Positions 46,915-57,808 of a DNA stretch of 60,206 nucleotides are shown one piece after another; position 1 is the first letter of the stretch, and each line of letters begins with the position of its first letter. Made by a program: the position numbers and the translations under genes. The notes beneath the pieces are model-generated. The model did not search any database and had not been told where the DNA came from. It saw nothing but the letters and a program-made list of their open reading frames with translations. Origin of the DNA: Dentipellis sp. KUC8613. Lineage: Eukaryota > Basidiomycota > Agaricomycetes > Russulales > Hericiaceae. The stretch spans positions 36,792 through 96,997 of the forward strand of contig NSJX01000071.1 in assembly GCA_002286715.1 (NCBI GenBank). The letters are read 5' to 3'.

Positions 46915-48245
46915 GCGCGACTGCGACGAGTATTAAGTTAGGGAGGGTCTATAAGTGTGGGCCTGAAGGATGCTCGGAAGTAACTCCAAAGGAGGATGAC
47001 GAGGAAGCTTTTAAAGGACATCGCGGAGCGACAAAGGAAGATCTGGAGATGCGGCCGAGCGTAGGGTATTGAAGGGCACCTTCCCAGATTGACCGCAGCA
47101 AGGCATTCTAATTCGCGCCAGGTGTAATCGCTGTACCTCGCGACGAGATCCGACGGCCACGGCACCTTTCGCCACGCCAATAGACTCTATTAGTCACAGC
47201 AAATGTAACAGCCAAATCGCTGGGTGGGCGCTCTCAGATCCTATTTTGTTAGAGTGAGCGTCACGGTACAGGTCAGCCAGTCCGGATAAGCCTGACGCAC
47301 CCCGTGGCGAGCCCACTGACTAACTTGCCTGGGCTGATCCTGTGCGACGTCCAAACAGGGCCTCCAGATGGGTAGCGTGCCTCCGAGTCAGCACCATAAT
47401 CCCCATCCCCAAGCCCTCCGACACCGTCAACCCTGCGCTAACTGGCCCTGATCTCGATATAATTTCCTCGCACGCAAGCCGGAAGTAAACTGGTCGATCG
47501 CCAATCTTGCGATCCACTTGCTGTCACTTGCGACGACTCAGCCAAAGCCAGCTCCTCCGGAGGCACAGCGTCACTCTAGGCCCCTCGCTAGATCGCACCG
47601 CAAAGATCTCGCGCTGAGTGTCCGCATTGTGTACGACGCGCTCCACGCGTATGCCCGTTGGCGCACTATATTTCATCCTGCGTCGTCGGTAACACCACAG
47701 AATCCGACGCAGATCTTCCCTAGTTGGGCAGCCATATACCGTGGTTTCCTCTGGGAACTGAGAAGTATCTACCCTGCAGGACACGCACTGGGCTGACCAA
47801 CGAGCATTTCGGATCACCGGGGACTGTCGTACACTACAGCTGCGGCGCGTAATGACAGTGCGTAGGGCAGCTTACGGGCCCACTATGGGCTCTTCGTAGG
47901 CTCATCGTAGCGAGGCGGAAGACCCTGGTGCATGCGGGGTCGCAGGTGGTACACGTTCGGGGCCCTTAACACATCGTCACCTCACGACCGGGTGCCCCTG
48001 CTTCGATTGTGGATGCCTGAGAGTGTGTTCAAGGTTGATCTGTGCTGGGACTCGAGCCTGGATCCACCGCGTCCGCCTCACCCGTGCTCTAATTGCAGCA
48101 CGACACTCATGTCGCAGTCAACCAGCATCAGTCAGCCCACATCAGAGAAGCAAGTCCGTCTGCGCCCATTACCAGTACATAGCCTATCAGCATCCCCACC
48201 CCGCACTTCACCGGCACCATCCACGGGTCCGCTGCGGCCGACGCG
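46915..48245. other. 1.3-kb spacer, no supported gene
   Basis: This is the promoter side of the Zn2Cys6 gene and the 3' flank of the transporter. Frames at 46938-47180 (minus), 47518-47817 (both strands) and 47932-48366 (plus) show no motif. The last overlaps the transporter's final exon and is a shadow. Confidence 0.35.
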
Positions 48246-50049
48246 TCACTCTCTATGCCCTCTATGCACGACCTCGTCTGCCGCTCCTGCTGACTCAAAA
48301 AGATCAACATCTTCGGAGCCAGGTCTGCCCTCCTCCGTGTCCTCCACCGTAAACGTTGGGCGGTGAGCGTCATCAAAGCTGCGTCGATCATCCTGCAGGG
48401 TGAGATCGAAGACGTTGAGTCGCCGAGCACAGCCACCCCCATTCAGCGTATCAACTCACCGTCCCGGCCTGCTCGGCACGTTCGGCCAGCACCAGAGGCA
48501 TGCTCTCGCTATCCGGCACGAGTTGGTACTCCTCGTCTAAGGCCAGGTCCCGCTCGGGCTCGATGGGATTGCCGTGTGCATCGAGAGGCACCGTAGAATC
48601 CACCGACTTTCGGTACTTGTGGTACGTAAATAGCACGATGCCTGCGTGCATTTTTAGACGGGCAATTCGGAATGTACTCGACGAAACACCCACCGCAAGT
48701 GGTGATGGCTACCCCAGTGATGTTGAGGGGTGTTAGTTCATCCCCGAAGAACCACGAGGAAACGGTGATCGTCGTGACTTCTTTCGCGATGCCCGCAATG
48801 GACATAGGAACGACGCCCGCCCTGAGAATTATACTGAACGAATTCAAAGTGAGCGCTGAGATGGATTGCCCGCTAAAATGTTTGCATAGCCTACTCACTA
48901 GTATTCACTCAACACCATGCTAAACGCGAGGACGCCCGGCAGAAATAGAAGCACACAGGTCTTGATTGTCGTCTCGAAACTGTCAAAAAACCGACTCCCT
49001 GGCAAAGTCGACCAGCGGTCGATCACAAGACTGATAACAGCTAAGGTCACGCCCATTACCGGTGACAGCCAAAATAGTGTGGCCGCAGGGTTGTCGAGAC
49101 CCATTTTCTTGTTCCTCAGCAAAAGCTGCGTCAGACTCCAGCGCAAACCGCTGAGTGCGCTTCCTGATAGTACCAGGAGGAGGCCAGAGAGAACAAAGTG
49201 TGTTTCGGTTGCGACCATAAGAAGGACACCGCAGACAATCAAGAGGATAACTCCAACCAGTCGAACCGAGAAGGTCTCAAGGCGGAAGATGAACGCGAAG
49301 AGAAGCACGAATATTAATGAGGATGATTTGACCATGGCTGTTGACCAGACCGTGTTAGTTCCTAGCATCGACGCGAAGCTTTCCAGCACGCACTATAAAA
49401 GGAGAGCGTTATAGTTCTGAGGGATAAGTTAGACAACCCGATGTCGAGGCCAGTGGCCATCGCCGTGGGTGCGGCTTTGCGTCTACAACGAGAAGGTAAG
49501 CTTGAGTACCTCTTTATAGCATTCCCATGGCAGTCATTGCCTTCGCGTATAGCTGCAAGTCCATGGAACTACGCCCGACTTCGATGTGGAGACACCGGCA
49601 GTTCGTCTAGATGGAAGATGGTGACTCACCCGTAGTCGCCAATCGTAGGATCATGCTCCGGCCGAAATTTCTTTGGGAACCCATAGCGTAGCACTGCAGC
49701 GAGTAGAAACTGCACGAACATGTGGAGGGTGGTGACGAACAGAGGAAAAGGGAAGCCAAAGTGTTCGGGCGAGAACATCCATTTGTTGTATATCGACAGC
49801 AAGATAGCAAAGACGAACCTAGATGCACGACAGAAGAGTTAGAACGGCATTGCGAGACTCACTATGCTGGCTCCAGCCCTACCAAGACGCAATGAACAGC
49901 CCATTGATGAACGCGTTCCGCCACCATAGGCGTTTCTTTTCCGCGACCGTTGCAAGATGCATTTCATGCAGAGATTGTGGTTGGCCTGAATGTAGAGGCT
50001 CCAATGGGTATCCTGGTGGTGGGCTTTCGTAACCATGCTGAGTAGACAT
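48246..50049 (-). CDS. Triose-phosphate/nucleotide-sugar transporter, SLC35C2-like
   Basis: Predicted Golgi/ER antiporter of the TPT/drug-metabolite transporter superfamily. ATG 50049 opens a Pro/Gln-rich cytosolic tail (STQHGYESPPPGYPLEPLH) and the first helix. Exons then give FVFAILLSIYNKWMFSPEHFGFPFPLFVTTLHMFVQF, ATGLDIGLSNLSLKTITLSFY, MVKSSSLIFVLLFAFIFRLE, VGVILLIVCGVLLMVATET, LSGLRWSLTQLLLRN, NPAATLFWLSPVMGVTLAVISL, ILRAGVVPMSIAGIAKEVTTI and LTPLNITGVAITTCG. The C-terminal tail is long and acidic (ERDLALDEEYQLVPD). A final GT-AG intron removes the first apparent stop at 48451 and adds an Asp/Glu-rich exon ending at TGA 48246-48248. About ten helices fit the family. Substrate cannot be told. 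Confidence 0.85.
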
Positions 50050-50626
50050 GGCGGGGGTTGTGAGTTATGCTACGGAGAGTATTGCGGATGCATGAAGCAG
50101 AGCGGATGAAACGTGCGTGGGAAGACCGCGCAGACGGAACGACGCGCTCAAGCACGCTCGCCGTCTGTCTCGGAAATGTCTTCGCGCTCTTCATCTCTCA
50201 AGGCTTTCGTCGCCCATAGACATAAACAATCACAAGCGATTTTTGCAAAATTCGGAAGTTCATTGACAACCTAGTCCGATACCGAAACATACACAGTACC
50301 TCCGAATTCGGAATATCTACACAACACCGTACTTCACCGGAAATCATCTGGTCGTTCCTCGAAGAATCGCCTCGTTACACCAGCACCAACGCATGTTATG
50401 GCCACATGAATGATCCGCGGGCACGGGAGGTGGTGCGGGATCGTCAGGGGACGATGTCGGTCGCAAAATTTTGCCGAATGGTCGATCCCGAGGCGAAGTT
50501 TGTCGAGCGACATGCTTCCGTCGTGAAACGGCATTCGACGGGCAGAACCCACGAACCCGTATCACGCTCGGGACGTAATCCTGACCATGGGGCTCGGTGA
50601 AAGAGTAGGGGGCGCCAGTCTCGGTC
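50050..50626. other. Spacer between transporter and MED31
   Basis: This 577-bp region between the transporter start and the Med31 stop should contain the transporter promoter. A long minus frame (50344-50739) enters it but is a shadow of the last Med31 exon. Confidence 0.4.
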
Positions 50627-51173
50627 TCAAGCGGCGCCGTTCGTTTCGACGGGGTGCGTCTCGCCGTCTGTTTCAACGTGTGGATCTCCTGAAGAAGCCG
50701 AAGGGTTGAGTCGCTTTGGTTCGCGCCTGTCAAACACATGCAAGTGTGAGCGCATCTGTTGCATTCGTGTCATAGTGGAAGCGGACTACCATGTGCGCCA
50801 GTGATCGAATTGTTTCTGGTTGAGGTATTCACGCCATTCATCTTTCCCGATCTCAGCACGGAATTGGGGATACTGCAGTAGTTCAAGGTGATGGAGGGCG
50901 TGGGGATAACTGTATCCTTGAACGTGAGGAGTGTCGTTCGCCAGATGCAAATACGACTGCTTACAGAATAAACCGAGCATAATCCTTCTCTCTCCAGTAC
51001 TGTAGGTACTCAAGAAAATGGACGAATGTAGGTTGGCTGAGAACACCCTGTTGGGCCAGGGAGTGAAGGTAATATGGATTCGCCAGAGCCTGCACAAACT
51101 CCAGTTCGAGCTCGAAGCGAGCGCGGTTCGCCGCTTTCGCGTCGGCGTCGGGGGCGACTTGAGAGTCTGCCAT
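50627..51173 (-). CDS. MED31: Mediator complex subunit 31 (Soh1)
   Basis: Middle-module subunit of the RNA polymerase II Mediator. Three exons: 51173-50965, 50909-50790 and 50726-50627, giving 142 aa. The conserved core is FELELEFVQALANPYYLHSLAQQG, FVHFLEYLQYWREKDYARFI|LYPHALHHLELLQ and the C-terminal FDHWRTW. The intron ends were chosen so that FILYPHAL is rebuilt; another AG a few bases upstream would break it. Exon 3 is read in the frame giving WREPKR...VETNGAA, which stops at 50627; the alternative frame runs on for over 100 codons without resemblance to Med31. Upstream in-frame Met codons exist, but 51173 matches family starts. It is divergent from UCH37. Confidence 0.93.
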
Positions 51174-51425
51174 TCTCTTGTCTGCAATTATCGGAGGTGG
51201 GATATATCTGTATGATCTCTGCGGGGTAAGAATAGGCAAGGCGAACGCTTCGCGTGGTAGTAGGAGGAAAGCAGGGCCCCGTGCGCGTCTAATTCCGTGC
51301 AGTGCCACGTGATACGGGCGCTAAACGCGCATACGCGTCACTTTGAGCTTCGCGTTCCCCACATTTTCCAACTCGTCTCGGACTTTGTCAAGCTCTACGC
51401 ACAATCTCTTTTTTCACTCTCAAAA
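51174..51425. promoter_or_regulatory. 252-bp bidirectional promoter, MED31 / UCH37
   Basis: The two start codons (51173 minus, 51426 plus) lie 252 bp apart and point away from each other, so both promoters lie here. The plus-side end is pyrimidine-rich (tcttttttcactctc just before the ATG). A link between a transcription coactivator and a proteasomal deubiquitinase is inference only. Confidence 0.6.
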
Positions 51426-52624
51426 ATGTCTGGAAGCGACGACTCTAGTGGCTGGCAGCTTACTGAGTCTGACCCCGGTGTATTTACGTGAGTAAGTCGC
51501 TCCTGCTGCACGTCATCCGGCTTACAAGTTCGGCGTATTTGCTCTCAGCGAGCTTTTGAAAACCCTCCAAGTGCCGCTTGTCGTGGATGACCTATACTCT
51601 CTCGAACCGTCGGTTCTGTCCCATCTGAAGCCATTGCATGCGCTCATTTTCCTTTTCAAATGGCTGCCCGGCGCTGGGGAGCCAGAGAGCACCGGCGGTG
51701 AATACGACGACGACTTCCCTGGCTTCTTCGCGAATCAGGTCGTCAACAACGCCTGTGCCACACTTGCGGTGCTAAATGCACTTGGAAACATCGAGTCTCT
51801 GCCCCTGGGCCAGCAGCTCACGGACCTCATCGGCTTTACCGCTGGCATGGATCCCCAGACGCGCGGCATGGCTGTCACGAGTGCTGACTGGCTGCGTGAG
51901 GCACATAACGCATTGTCACCCCCCTCGACTATCTCACTTGATGGCCTCAACCTCCCTAAGACCTCGGAAGACGCTTACCACTTCGTAGTGTACCTGCCGT
52001 TCATGGGTGCTGTGTACGAGCTCGACGGGTTGAAGAGAGCCCCGATCCGTCACGGGCCTTACGAGGAGAACGGAGAAGGGTGGACGAAGAGGGCCAGGTG
52101 GGTGTCGAGTCACGAAGATATCCCCCGGCCTCTCCACTTAAGCTCCGTTCAATTAGGGAGGTGATCGAAGCGCGCATAGCGACGTATCCACCTGGCGCAG
52201 TTCGTTGTTTCATCCTCTTTATTGTGTTATCTTCTTACATCCAATTTACAGCTAGAGTTCAGTCTCTTAGCGCTGCACGATGACACACTTCCTCGACTCG
52301 AGCAGCAGCTCGCCGAGTCCGAGGCTTCGGGAGATCAGCTCACGGCGGCGGAAGTGTCGCAACAGATCGCTAATGAAAAATCCAAGCGGCAACGATGGGC
52401 TGTAGGTTCATTCAGGTCGTTCGCAATTATATGTCTGACGGTCACTCCAGTTCGAGAACAGTTTGAGACGGCATAACCATTTCGGCCTTATCCACGCCCT
52501 GTTACTCGCTCTTGCCAAGGGCGGTCAATTAGACGCAGCGGCAGAAGGGGCAAGGTCGAAGATGAGACAGAGAATCGCTGAGCGGCGAGAAAAAGGAGAG
52601 GATGCACAGATGGAGGAGGACTGA
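51426..52624 (+). CDS. Ubiquitin C-terminal hydrolase UCH37/UCHL5 type
   Basis: Cysteine deubiquitinase expected to act on the 19S proteasome. Exons begin 51426-51487, 51549-52097 and 52157 onward; the following introns are short GT-AG. The peptidase C12 site is complete: Gln84 and Cys90 in FFANQVVNNACAT, His165 in YHFVVYLPF, Asp180 in YELDGL. After the catalytic domain (~1-225) comes the C-terminal UCH37-like extension, with LEFSLLALHDDTLPRL, coiled-coil-like EVSQQIANEKSKRQRW and RHNHFGLIHALLLALAKGGQL, ending in a charged RRE/ED tail. That extension distinguishes UCH37 from short UCHL1/L3 enzymes. ATG 51426 is the first in the exon. Confidence 0.93.
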
Positions 52625-52900
52625 CGGCTCCGCGCAGAATCCACTGTCTGATAGACATGACTTATTCCATAATACTAGATGTTTGGACATGTCTGAAAAA
52701 CCCGGGCGTTTGAACTCTGCTTTACCCATGCCGGGAACCATACTTGACCTGAGACGACTCAGTCACTGAAAGGCGAGCCAAAGATCCCGATACACAACTT
52801 CAATACAACGTTTTGACTCGCTAGAATACAGTACAATCGTGAAAAGGAAAAGAAGAGAGCAGCTATCGACCGAGGCTCTGGCTATTGATACACCACACAA
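52625..52900. other. Convergent 3' spacer
   Basis: This 276-bp tail-to-tail spacer lies between UCH37 and the zinc-finger gene. No gene is seen. Confidence 0.3.
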
Positions 52901-54047
52901 TCAGAACGTCAAAGACCGCATCCCGCCAACGATCTCATCTAACGCATTCTTCACCTGTTTAAATTGTCTCACCCCGCATCTCCCATTCTCTGCATGCTGC
53001 ACGAAAGAGCTCAGCGTTGGGAACTGCATCTGGCAGGTCGCGTTGGGGCATCGATAAATCTTCTCCTCGTGGCGCGGGCTCTGGAGATGCTTGTTGAGGG
53101 AGACCAGCGTCCCGAAGCAGCGGTTGCACAGGAAGCACTCGTATGCATACCCGTTCCACGACCGCTCTGTTGCCCACGTCTTCGTAATTGGAGGCGCACG
53201 AGCTCCGTCGGAACCAGCGATAAGACGAGAGGGATTAGTGATTAGGTTGTTACGATCTGCGCGCACGACAAGGCGGTTGAGTTCTTGGCGTGTCAAGCCG
53301 GATGGGCAGGTGCCGGATTCAAAATGGAGGACGAGAGCGGAGCCTGACACGAATGCTCTACCACAACCACGTCCCGGACAAATGACGTTTCGCGGCTGGT
53401 GAACGGAGGAGCCAAGATGGCTGTCCAGATTGCTCTGGCTCTGGAAAAAGCGGCTGCACGGTTTGCAGTAGAAGTGCTCCTTCGAGAAATGTTCGTCGCG
53501 AGTTGCCTCAGTCTTGTAAGACTTGTAAAAAGGAAGTTGTTAAAGACGCGCGCGGAGAGAAAGCGGTAAGAAGGGGGTAGCCTACAGTACGACAGAAACG
53601 GCATGCAAAATGCTGCTTCTCCATATGGTCTATCAGAGCATTGTCGTCGTGCAAATGCAGATCGCAGCGTGGACAGTAGTAGTGGTCCCTGCTTTGTACA
53701 TAATGCTCTTTCAGTCCGATAGCGGTGTCAAAAACCTGTCAAGGTATCTGTTCGATGATTCGATATTTCATCTCCTAGAAAGGGGACCATACCTTGCCAT
53801 GGGTTGCACAGTAGTAGTGGTCCCTGTCCAAGTGATTCTGCAACGCTCGGGATGAAGTGAAGTGCCTGTCACAATGTTGACAGTAATCGTGGATGCGGCT
53901 TTGAACCCAGTGTTCCTTCAGACCTTTCCATGTTGTGAAGTCAATGTCGCAATCATAGCAGATGTTGTGGTTGCTTGAATCCCGTTCATGTTGGTAAAGC
54001 GCTGCGTCATGAGGAAAGTACCGGTCACATCGATCACAATAAGTCAT
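52901..54047 (-). CDS. Multi-C2H2 zinc-finger protein
   Basis: Predicted nucleic-acid-binding protein with about eight zinc fingers. From the N-terminus: YCDRCDRYF..HERDSSNH, ICYDCDIDF..HWVQSRIH, YCQHCDRHF..HLDRDH, a partial finger after YYCATHGK, YYCPRCDLH..HMEKQH, FYCKPCSRFF..HLGSSVH, VICPGRGCGRAF..HFESGTC, YECFLCNRCF..HLQSPRH and a final YRCPNATCQMQF..HAENGRC. The spacing matches an agaricomycete family that I recognise only by this pattern. Introns fall between fingers (around 53800-53730 and 53610-53520). The start is ATG 54047 and the stop TGA 52901-52903. Several fingers have CCHC-like ends. The target is unknown. Confidence 0.82.
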
Positions 54048-54453
54048 GGTCTGTTGGTGAACTGTGTGAGACGACAGTTCAGACAGACGCATGTGACGGC
54101 CGACTTACGATACTCTTGTCGAAGTTGCTTGCGGAAAGGTAGCGGAAAGGCAAGACAAAGGCAGCACGCGTTATGGCATATGATATATGATATGTAAAGC
54201 AGTGGCGGCCACCCTGGTGACTTTCCTTGACTCACTGGTAGCTCCTTTGACTCACCGGTAGCGAGCTATCCTGTAGATCAACTTGAAGGGTCCCCTCGAA
54301 AAGCATAGGAGGCTTTGACGAGAGTACTCGTGCGAAGACATCCCTCAGCAGCAATGTCAGGCGGTAGATGAATGTTCATATGCACTTTTCGACGACTATG
54401 TGGTCGACATAAGATAACATAAAGTCTCTAGTAATGTACTTAATCTCATTCTG
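54048..54453. repeat. Spacer with short direct repeat
   Basis: This spacer lies upstream of the zinc-finger gene. The sequence ttgactcactggtagc at about 54228 recurs as ttgactcaccggtagc at about 54248, a 20-bp period. The core tgactca matches the AP-1/Gcn4-type binding site, so the repeat may be a promoter element; this is inference. No coding sequence is supported. Confidence 0.4.
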
Positions 54454-55255
54454 TTAGGCCGTTGGGGCTGCCTTCATCGTTGATTCTTCCCCATCGGTGG
54501 GCCAAAATGCCTCCTCTAGTTCGACTACTCGGGCCCAGATCTGCTCTGCACGAACCCAGGATTCCGATCCTTTCTGCACGCCAAATCGATTGACCAGATC
54601 GGCCAGATCATTGACAAAGGTCACGAACTCGTCATTGGTCCAGTTGGCTGCGAACGAGCAGGGGAAAAAGTCCTTTGATGCCTGCGTCTCGCGCAGGGTA
54701 GAACTGACAAAGTTCCATGCGTCAAGGTAGACCTATACAACCCGTTCAATTTCTATAAGTGCTTCCAACCCGACCCGATTATGATGTGCTTACTTGCTCC
54801 ATGGCCCACAGGAAAACAAGTCCGTCAAAGAGCGAACCTTCTGTTGATATCCGTGCCATCTCTGCGGTATAATCTCTCGTCTCCTTGCGCTCCCTCCACC
54901 CGTGCACGTCGAGACCTAATTCTTTGCTTGCATCGTCAAAGAAGCCCACCTCGCGTACGACATTCTGCAAACAATAGACAAGGACGCGCAGGATCTGCTG
55001 ATTTTGGACCTCTTCCGGAGATCCGGGTACGTGGGTTCCGGAGTATGGAATCGACGAAATGAGACGTCCGATGAAACGAGGATAGGCGTGTGCGGCGTAA
55101 AGTCGATCTTGAGCAAGCCAAAACGCAAAGCGCGTAGGAGGGAGCGTGCCATCGCCAGCAGCGCGAAGGAACGCGTGTTCCGTTGCGGCTGAGTAGGGTC
55201 GAGGGGTCGATAGAGAATAGAGATGCCTTGTGAGAGTCTCCTTGGTAGCTGCCAT
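54454..55255 (-). CDS. TENA/THI-4 (heme-oxygenase-like fold) protein
   Basis: Predicted soluble helical-bundle protein; bacterial TenA hydrolyses aminopyrimidines in thiamine salvage, but fungal members like this are uncharacterised. ATG 55255 opens LTRHLYSLSTPRPYSAATEHAFLRAAGDGTL, then RFAFWLAQDRLYAAHAYPRFIGRLISSIP, VLVYCLQNVVREVGFFDDASKELGL and LFDGLVFLWAMEQ. One intron joins this to VYLDAWNFVSSTL, FPCSFAANWTNDEFVTFVNDLADLVNRF and VELEEAFWPTD, stop TAA 54454-54456. The A.P.Y.AATEHAFL..AG.GTL...FA.WL.QDR.YA pattern is the family signature. Length ~230 aa is normal. Confidence 0.87.
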
Positions 55256-55952
55256 ATTGCGCTGGAGGAAGGTTGGAAGACGTTAAGGCTATCACGGACT
55301 CGGACCCGACTGGTGAAGGTAATCATTGTCGTCATCGATCACATGATAAGGCGCTCACTAGCGTTGAGTTCTCGAATTGGGGGCGTCCAGGCTCGCAATA
55401 TTACCGTATAGGTTCTTGTCAGGAGCGTTTGAGTAAGAGAACGTACAACATTTCTGGTGGATCATGACTGAGAGCTTAGTCGCGTACGTCGCAGTGGCAA
55501 AACGCGTGTGTTGCGTACTGTCGATTTATGGTAGTCACCATGGGAGGCCCGCGCGATTGATGTCTGCCTGGAGAGCGGCGGCAAGCAACAGAGAGACTCG
55601 GTGTAAAGTCACACGCCACGTCACAGCTTCGAGTACCTTCGTATGCAACGCCGACTGTAGTGTTTGAGACACGCCCATCAACAACGCGTCTGTGGCAGAA
55701 CGCCACGCACGTGATCGTGCTTGTGGATGCTCGCCTAATTCCGACAGCCAAAACTTGTTCCAACTTCGTTCCCGTCGTCTCTCTTCTTGGTCCGATCCAC
55801 CATACCAATCGGCTCATCTTCTCCAGAGTATTTCCTGTACTCTCTCTCTTGCCAGCCGGTTCGTCAAACAATCCGTCTCTTCGGAGATCTCATCACCGGC
55901 CCGAGAATCGAACTACCCTACCTCCAACTAACATCATCACCGTCTCACCACC
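55256..55952. other. Divergent spacer TENA / RCC1
   Basis: This 697-bp spacer holds promoters for both genes. Short frames on both strands (55464-55871) have no motif. It has moderately pyrimidine-rich runs just upstream of RCC1. Confidence 0.35.
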
Positions 55953-57808
55953 ATGCCGCCTCGCAGTCGCACAAAGACAGACGATAACGCGAAGATGGAG
56001 ACAAAGACAGCCGTACGAGCCAGCTCGCGTGCGACAGTGAAGGCCAAGGCTGCTGCAGCGCCGGCACCCACACGCACCCGAGCTCCGCCAAAACGTGCCG
56101 CCTCGCCTGACACCTCACCATCACCACCACCCGTCGCCAAACGTGCTCGTAACGGAGCCGCGAAAGTTGTTGCAGAACCGAAAATGCCACCAAAGACAAC
56201 GACTCGACGAGCAAAGACGCCTGTCGCGAACGGCGCCCCCAAAAAAGCCAAAGCTGCGGCCACACCGCCTCCCGGAATCAACCCTTTACCTTCTTTCCAC
56301 GAGAAGGTGCGACCCGCGATGCAGCTCTTCGTCTGGGGCGCCGGCAACTTTGGGCAGTTTGGGATGGGCACCGATGCGCTAGGCGAGTTCTCGAAGCCGA
56401 AGAGGAATTTGTGGATTGAAGAGAAGATCGGCGAGGGAGTCTTTGGAGACGAGCCAGGCGCTGGTCTTATCGCGATTGCCGCGGGCGGACTTCACACTCT
56501 TTTCGTCGACGAGAAAGGAACGGTGAGTACTTTTTTTCTCTAGGTTGGTAGTGCCAGCAAACGTGCCCGAGTCGAGATGGAGGAGCTCGGTGTCGACGAG
56601 TGCTCAGTCACTAGTGTCTCACCTTTATGCCCTTTTCGCTCGAACCTTTGACTGACTATTGATCACAGATCTGGTCCTGCGGCGTCAACGACGATGCTGC
56701 GTTGGGTCGAGAGACGAAGGATATTCCGAACCCCGATAAGCCGGGCGAATTTTTGGACATCGACGAGCTCACTGCGGTTCCGCATCCATTGACTACCCTC
56801 GTAGAGGAGAATTTCCGTGCGGTGAAGGTTGCTGCCGGTGACAGTATCTCGGCGGCTATTAGCGACGAGGGGAAGCTTCGCGTTTGGGGTTCTTTCCGGG
56901 TGCGTTCGTTTCACGCATCGCATTTGGATCTATCTAAACTGACTATTGGGCAGGCTAACGAGGGCTCACTCGGCTTTGCCAGCGGGCTGCGGCATCAATT
57001 CACGCCGAAGGCTGTTCTCGAAGATGAGCAATGCGTGTCTGTCGCCACAGGCAACAATCACCTTCTCGTCCTCACCTCGCAGGGCAACATTTACAGCTGG
57101 GGAGCCGGAGAACAGGGTCAGCTTGGGCGGAAAATTCTCGAGCGGCGCAAGATTCACGGTACCGTCCCGGAGAAGGTTGTTCTAGGGAATCGTGGACGCC
57201 GTGCCGTCGCGATTGGCGCTGGCAACTACCACTCTTTTGCGGTTGACGAGGCTGGCGACGTATGGGGCTGGGGCCTCAATAGCGCCGGGCAGACTGGGAC
57301 TGGCATCAACTCGGCAGACACCGACTCCATCGTTCAGACGCCACGACGAGTTCCTGGACTGAGCACTGCGGATCTTGGCGACGACGCGCGTGTTGTCGCA
57401 ATTGCTGGTGGCGACCTCTATACTCTATTCCTCACGAGCGATGGTCGCGTCTACGCATGCGGTCGCGCCGATAGCAGCCAGCTTGGCCTGCCCGAGGATC
57501 ATCCTGCCCTCAAGGAGCACGCTGAGGAACACTTTGTACCGGAGCCGGTGCGAGTCGAGTTTCCTGTCGACCCGGAAGAAGATCCTGTCGTGCAGATCTC
57601 CGCGGGGACCGGGTTCAATGCTGCAGTGACCAGGGACGGTGCTCTGTATGCTTGGGGTGAGTCGGAGCAAGGCGAGGTTGGAGTGGGAGAAAGCGGAAAG
57701 GCGGTTACCCCGGCTGTAGTGGTAAGGCGGGAAGGCGGATCGTTCGCCGCTATGGCCGTGTCCTGCGGGGGACAACATACATTGGGCTTGTTCAAGAAGC
57801 GGAGCTAG
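55953..57808 (+). CDS. RCC1 / Srm1-type Ran guanine-nucleotide exchange factor
   Basis: Chromatin-bound exchange factor that charges Ran with GTP and sets the nuclear transport gradient. Three exons: 55953-56522, 56669-56899 and 56954-57808, giving 551 aa. The first ~120 residues are a Lys/Arg/Pro/Ala-rich tail (RSRTKTDDNAKMETKTA, VAKRARNGAAKV) suited to DNA and importin binding. The beta-propeller then shows RCC1 repeats with LFVWGAGNFGQFGMG, GLIAIAAGGLHTLFVDEKG, IWSCGVNDDAALGR, VAAGDSISAAISDEGKLRVWGSFR, CVSVATGNNHLLVLTSQGNIYSWGAGEQGQLGR, IGAGNYHSFAVDEAGDVWGWGLNSAGQTG, IAGGDLYTLFLTSDGRVYACGR and ISAGTGFNAAVTRDGALYAWGESEQGEVG. ATG 55953 lies in a good context (caccatg). Confidence 0.96.

Noticed and set aside
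47518..47817. Overlapping frames of ~95 codons on both strands
   Set aside because: Starts are non-ATG, neither strand shows motifs, and equal lengths on both strands suggest composition.
50344..50739. Long minus frame that would extend Med31 by over 100 residues
   Set aside because: A properly phased splice (50789/50726) puts the last exon in another frame, giving a short normal Med31 C-terminus that stops at 50627.
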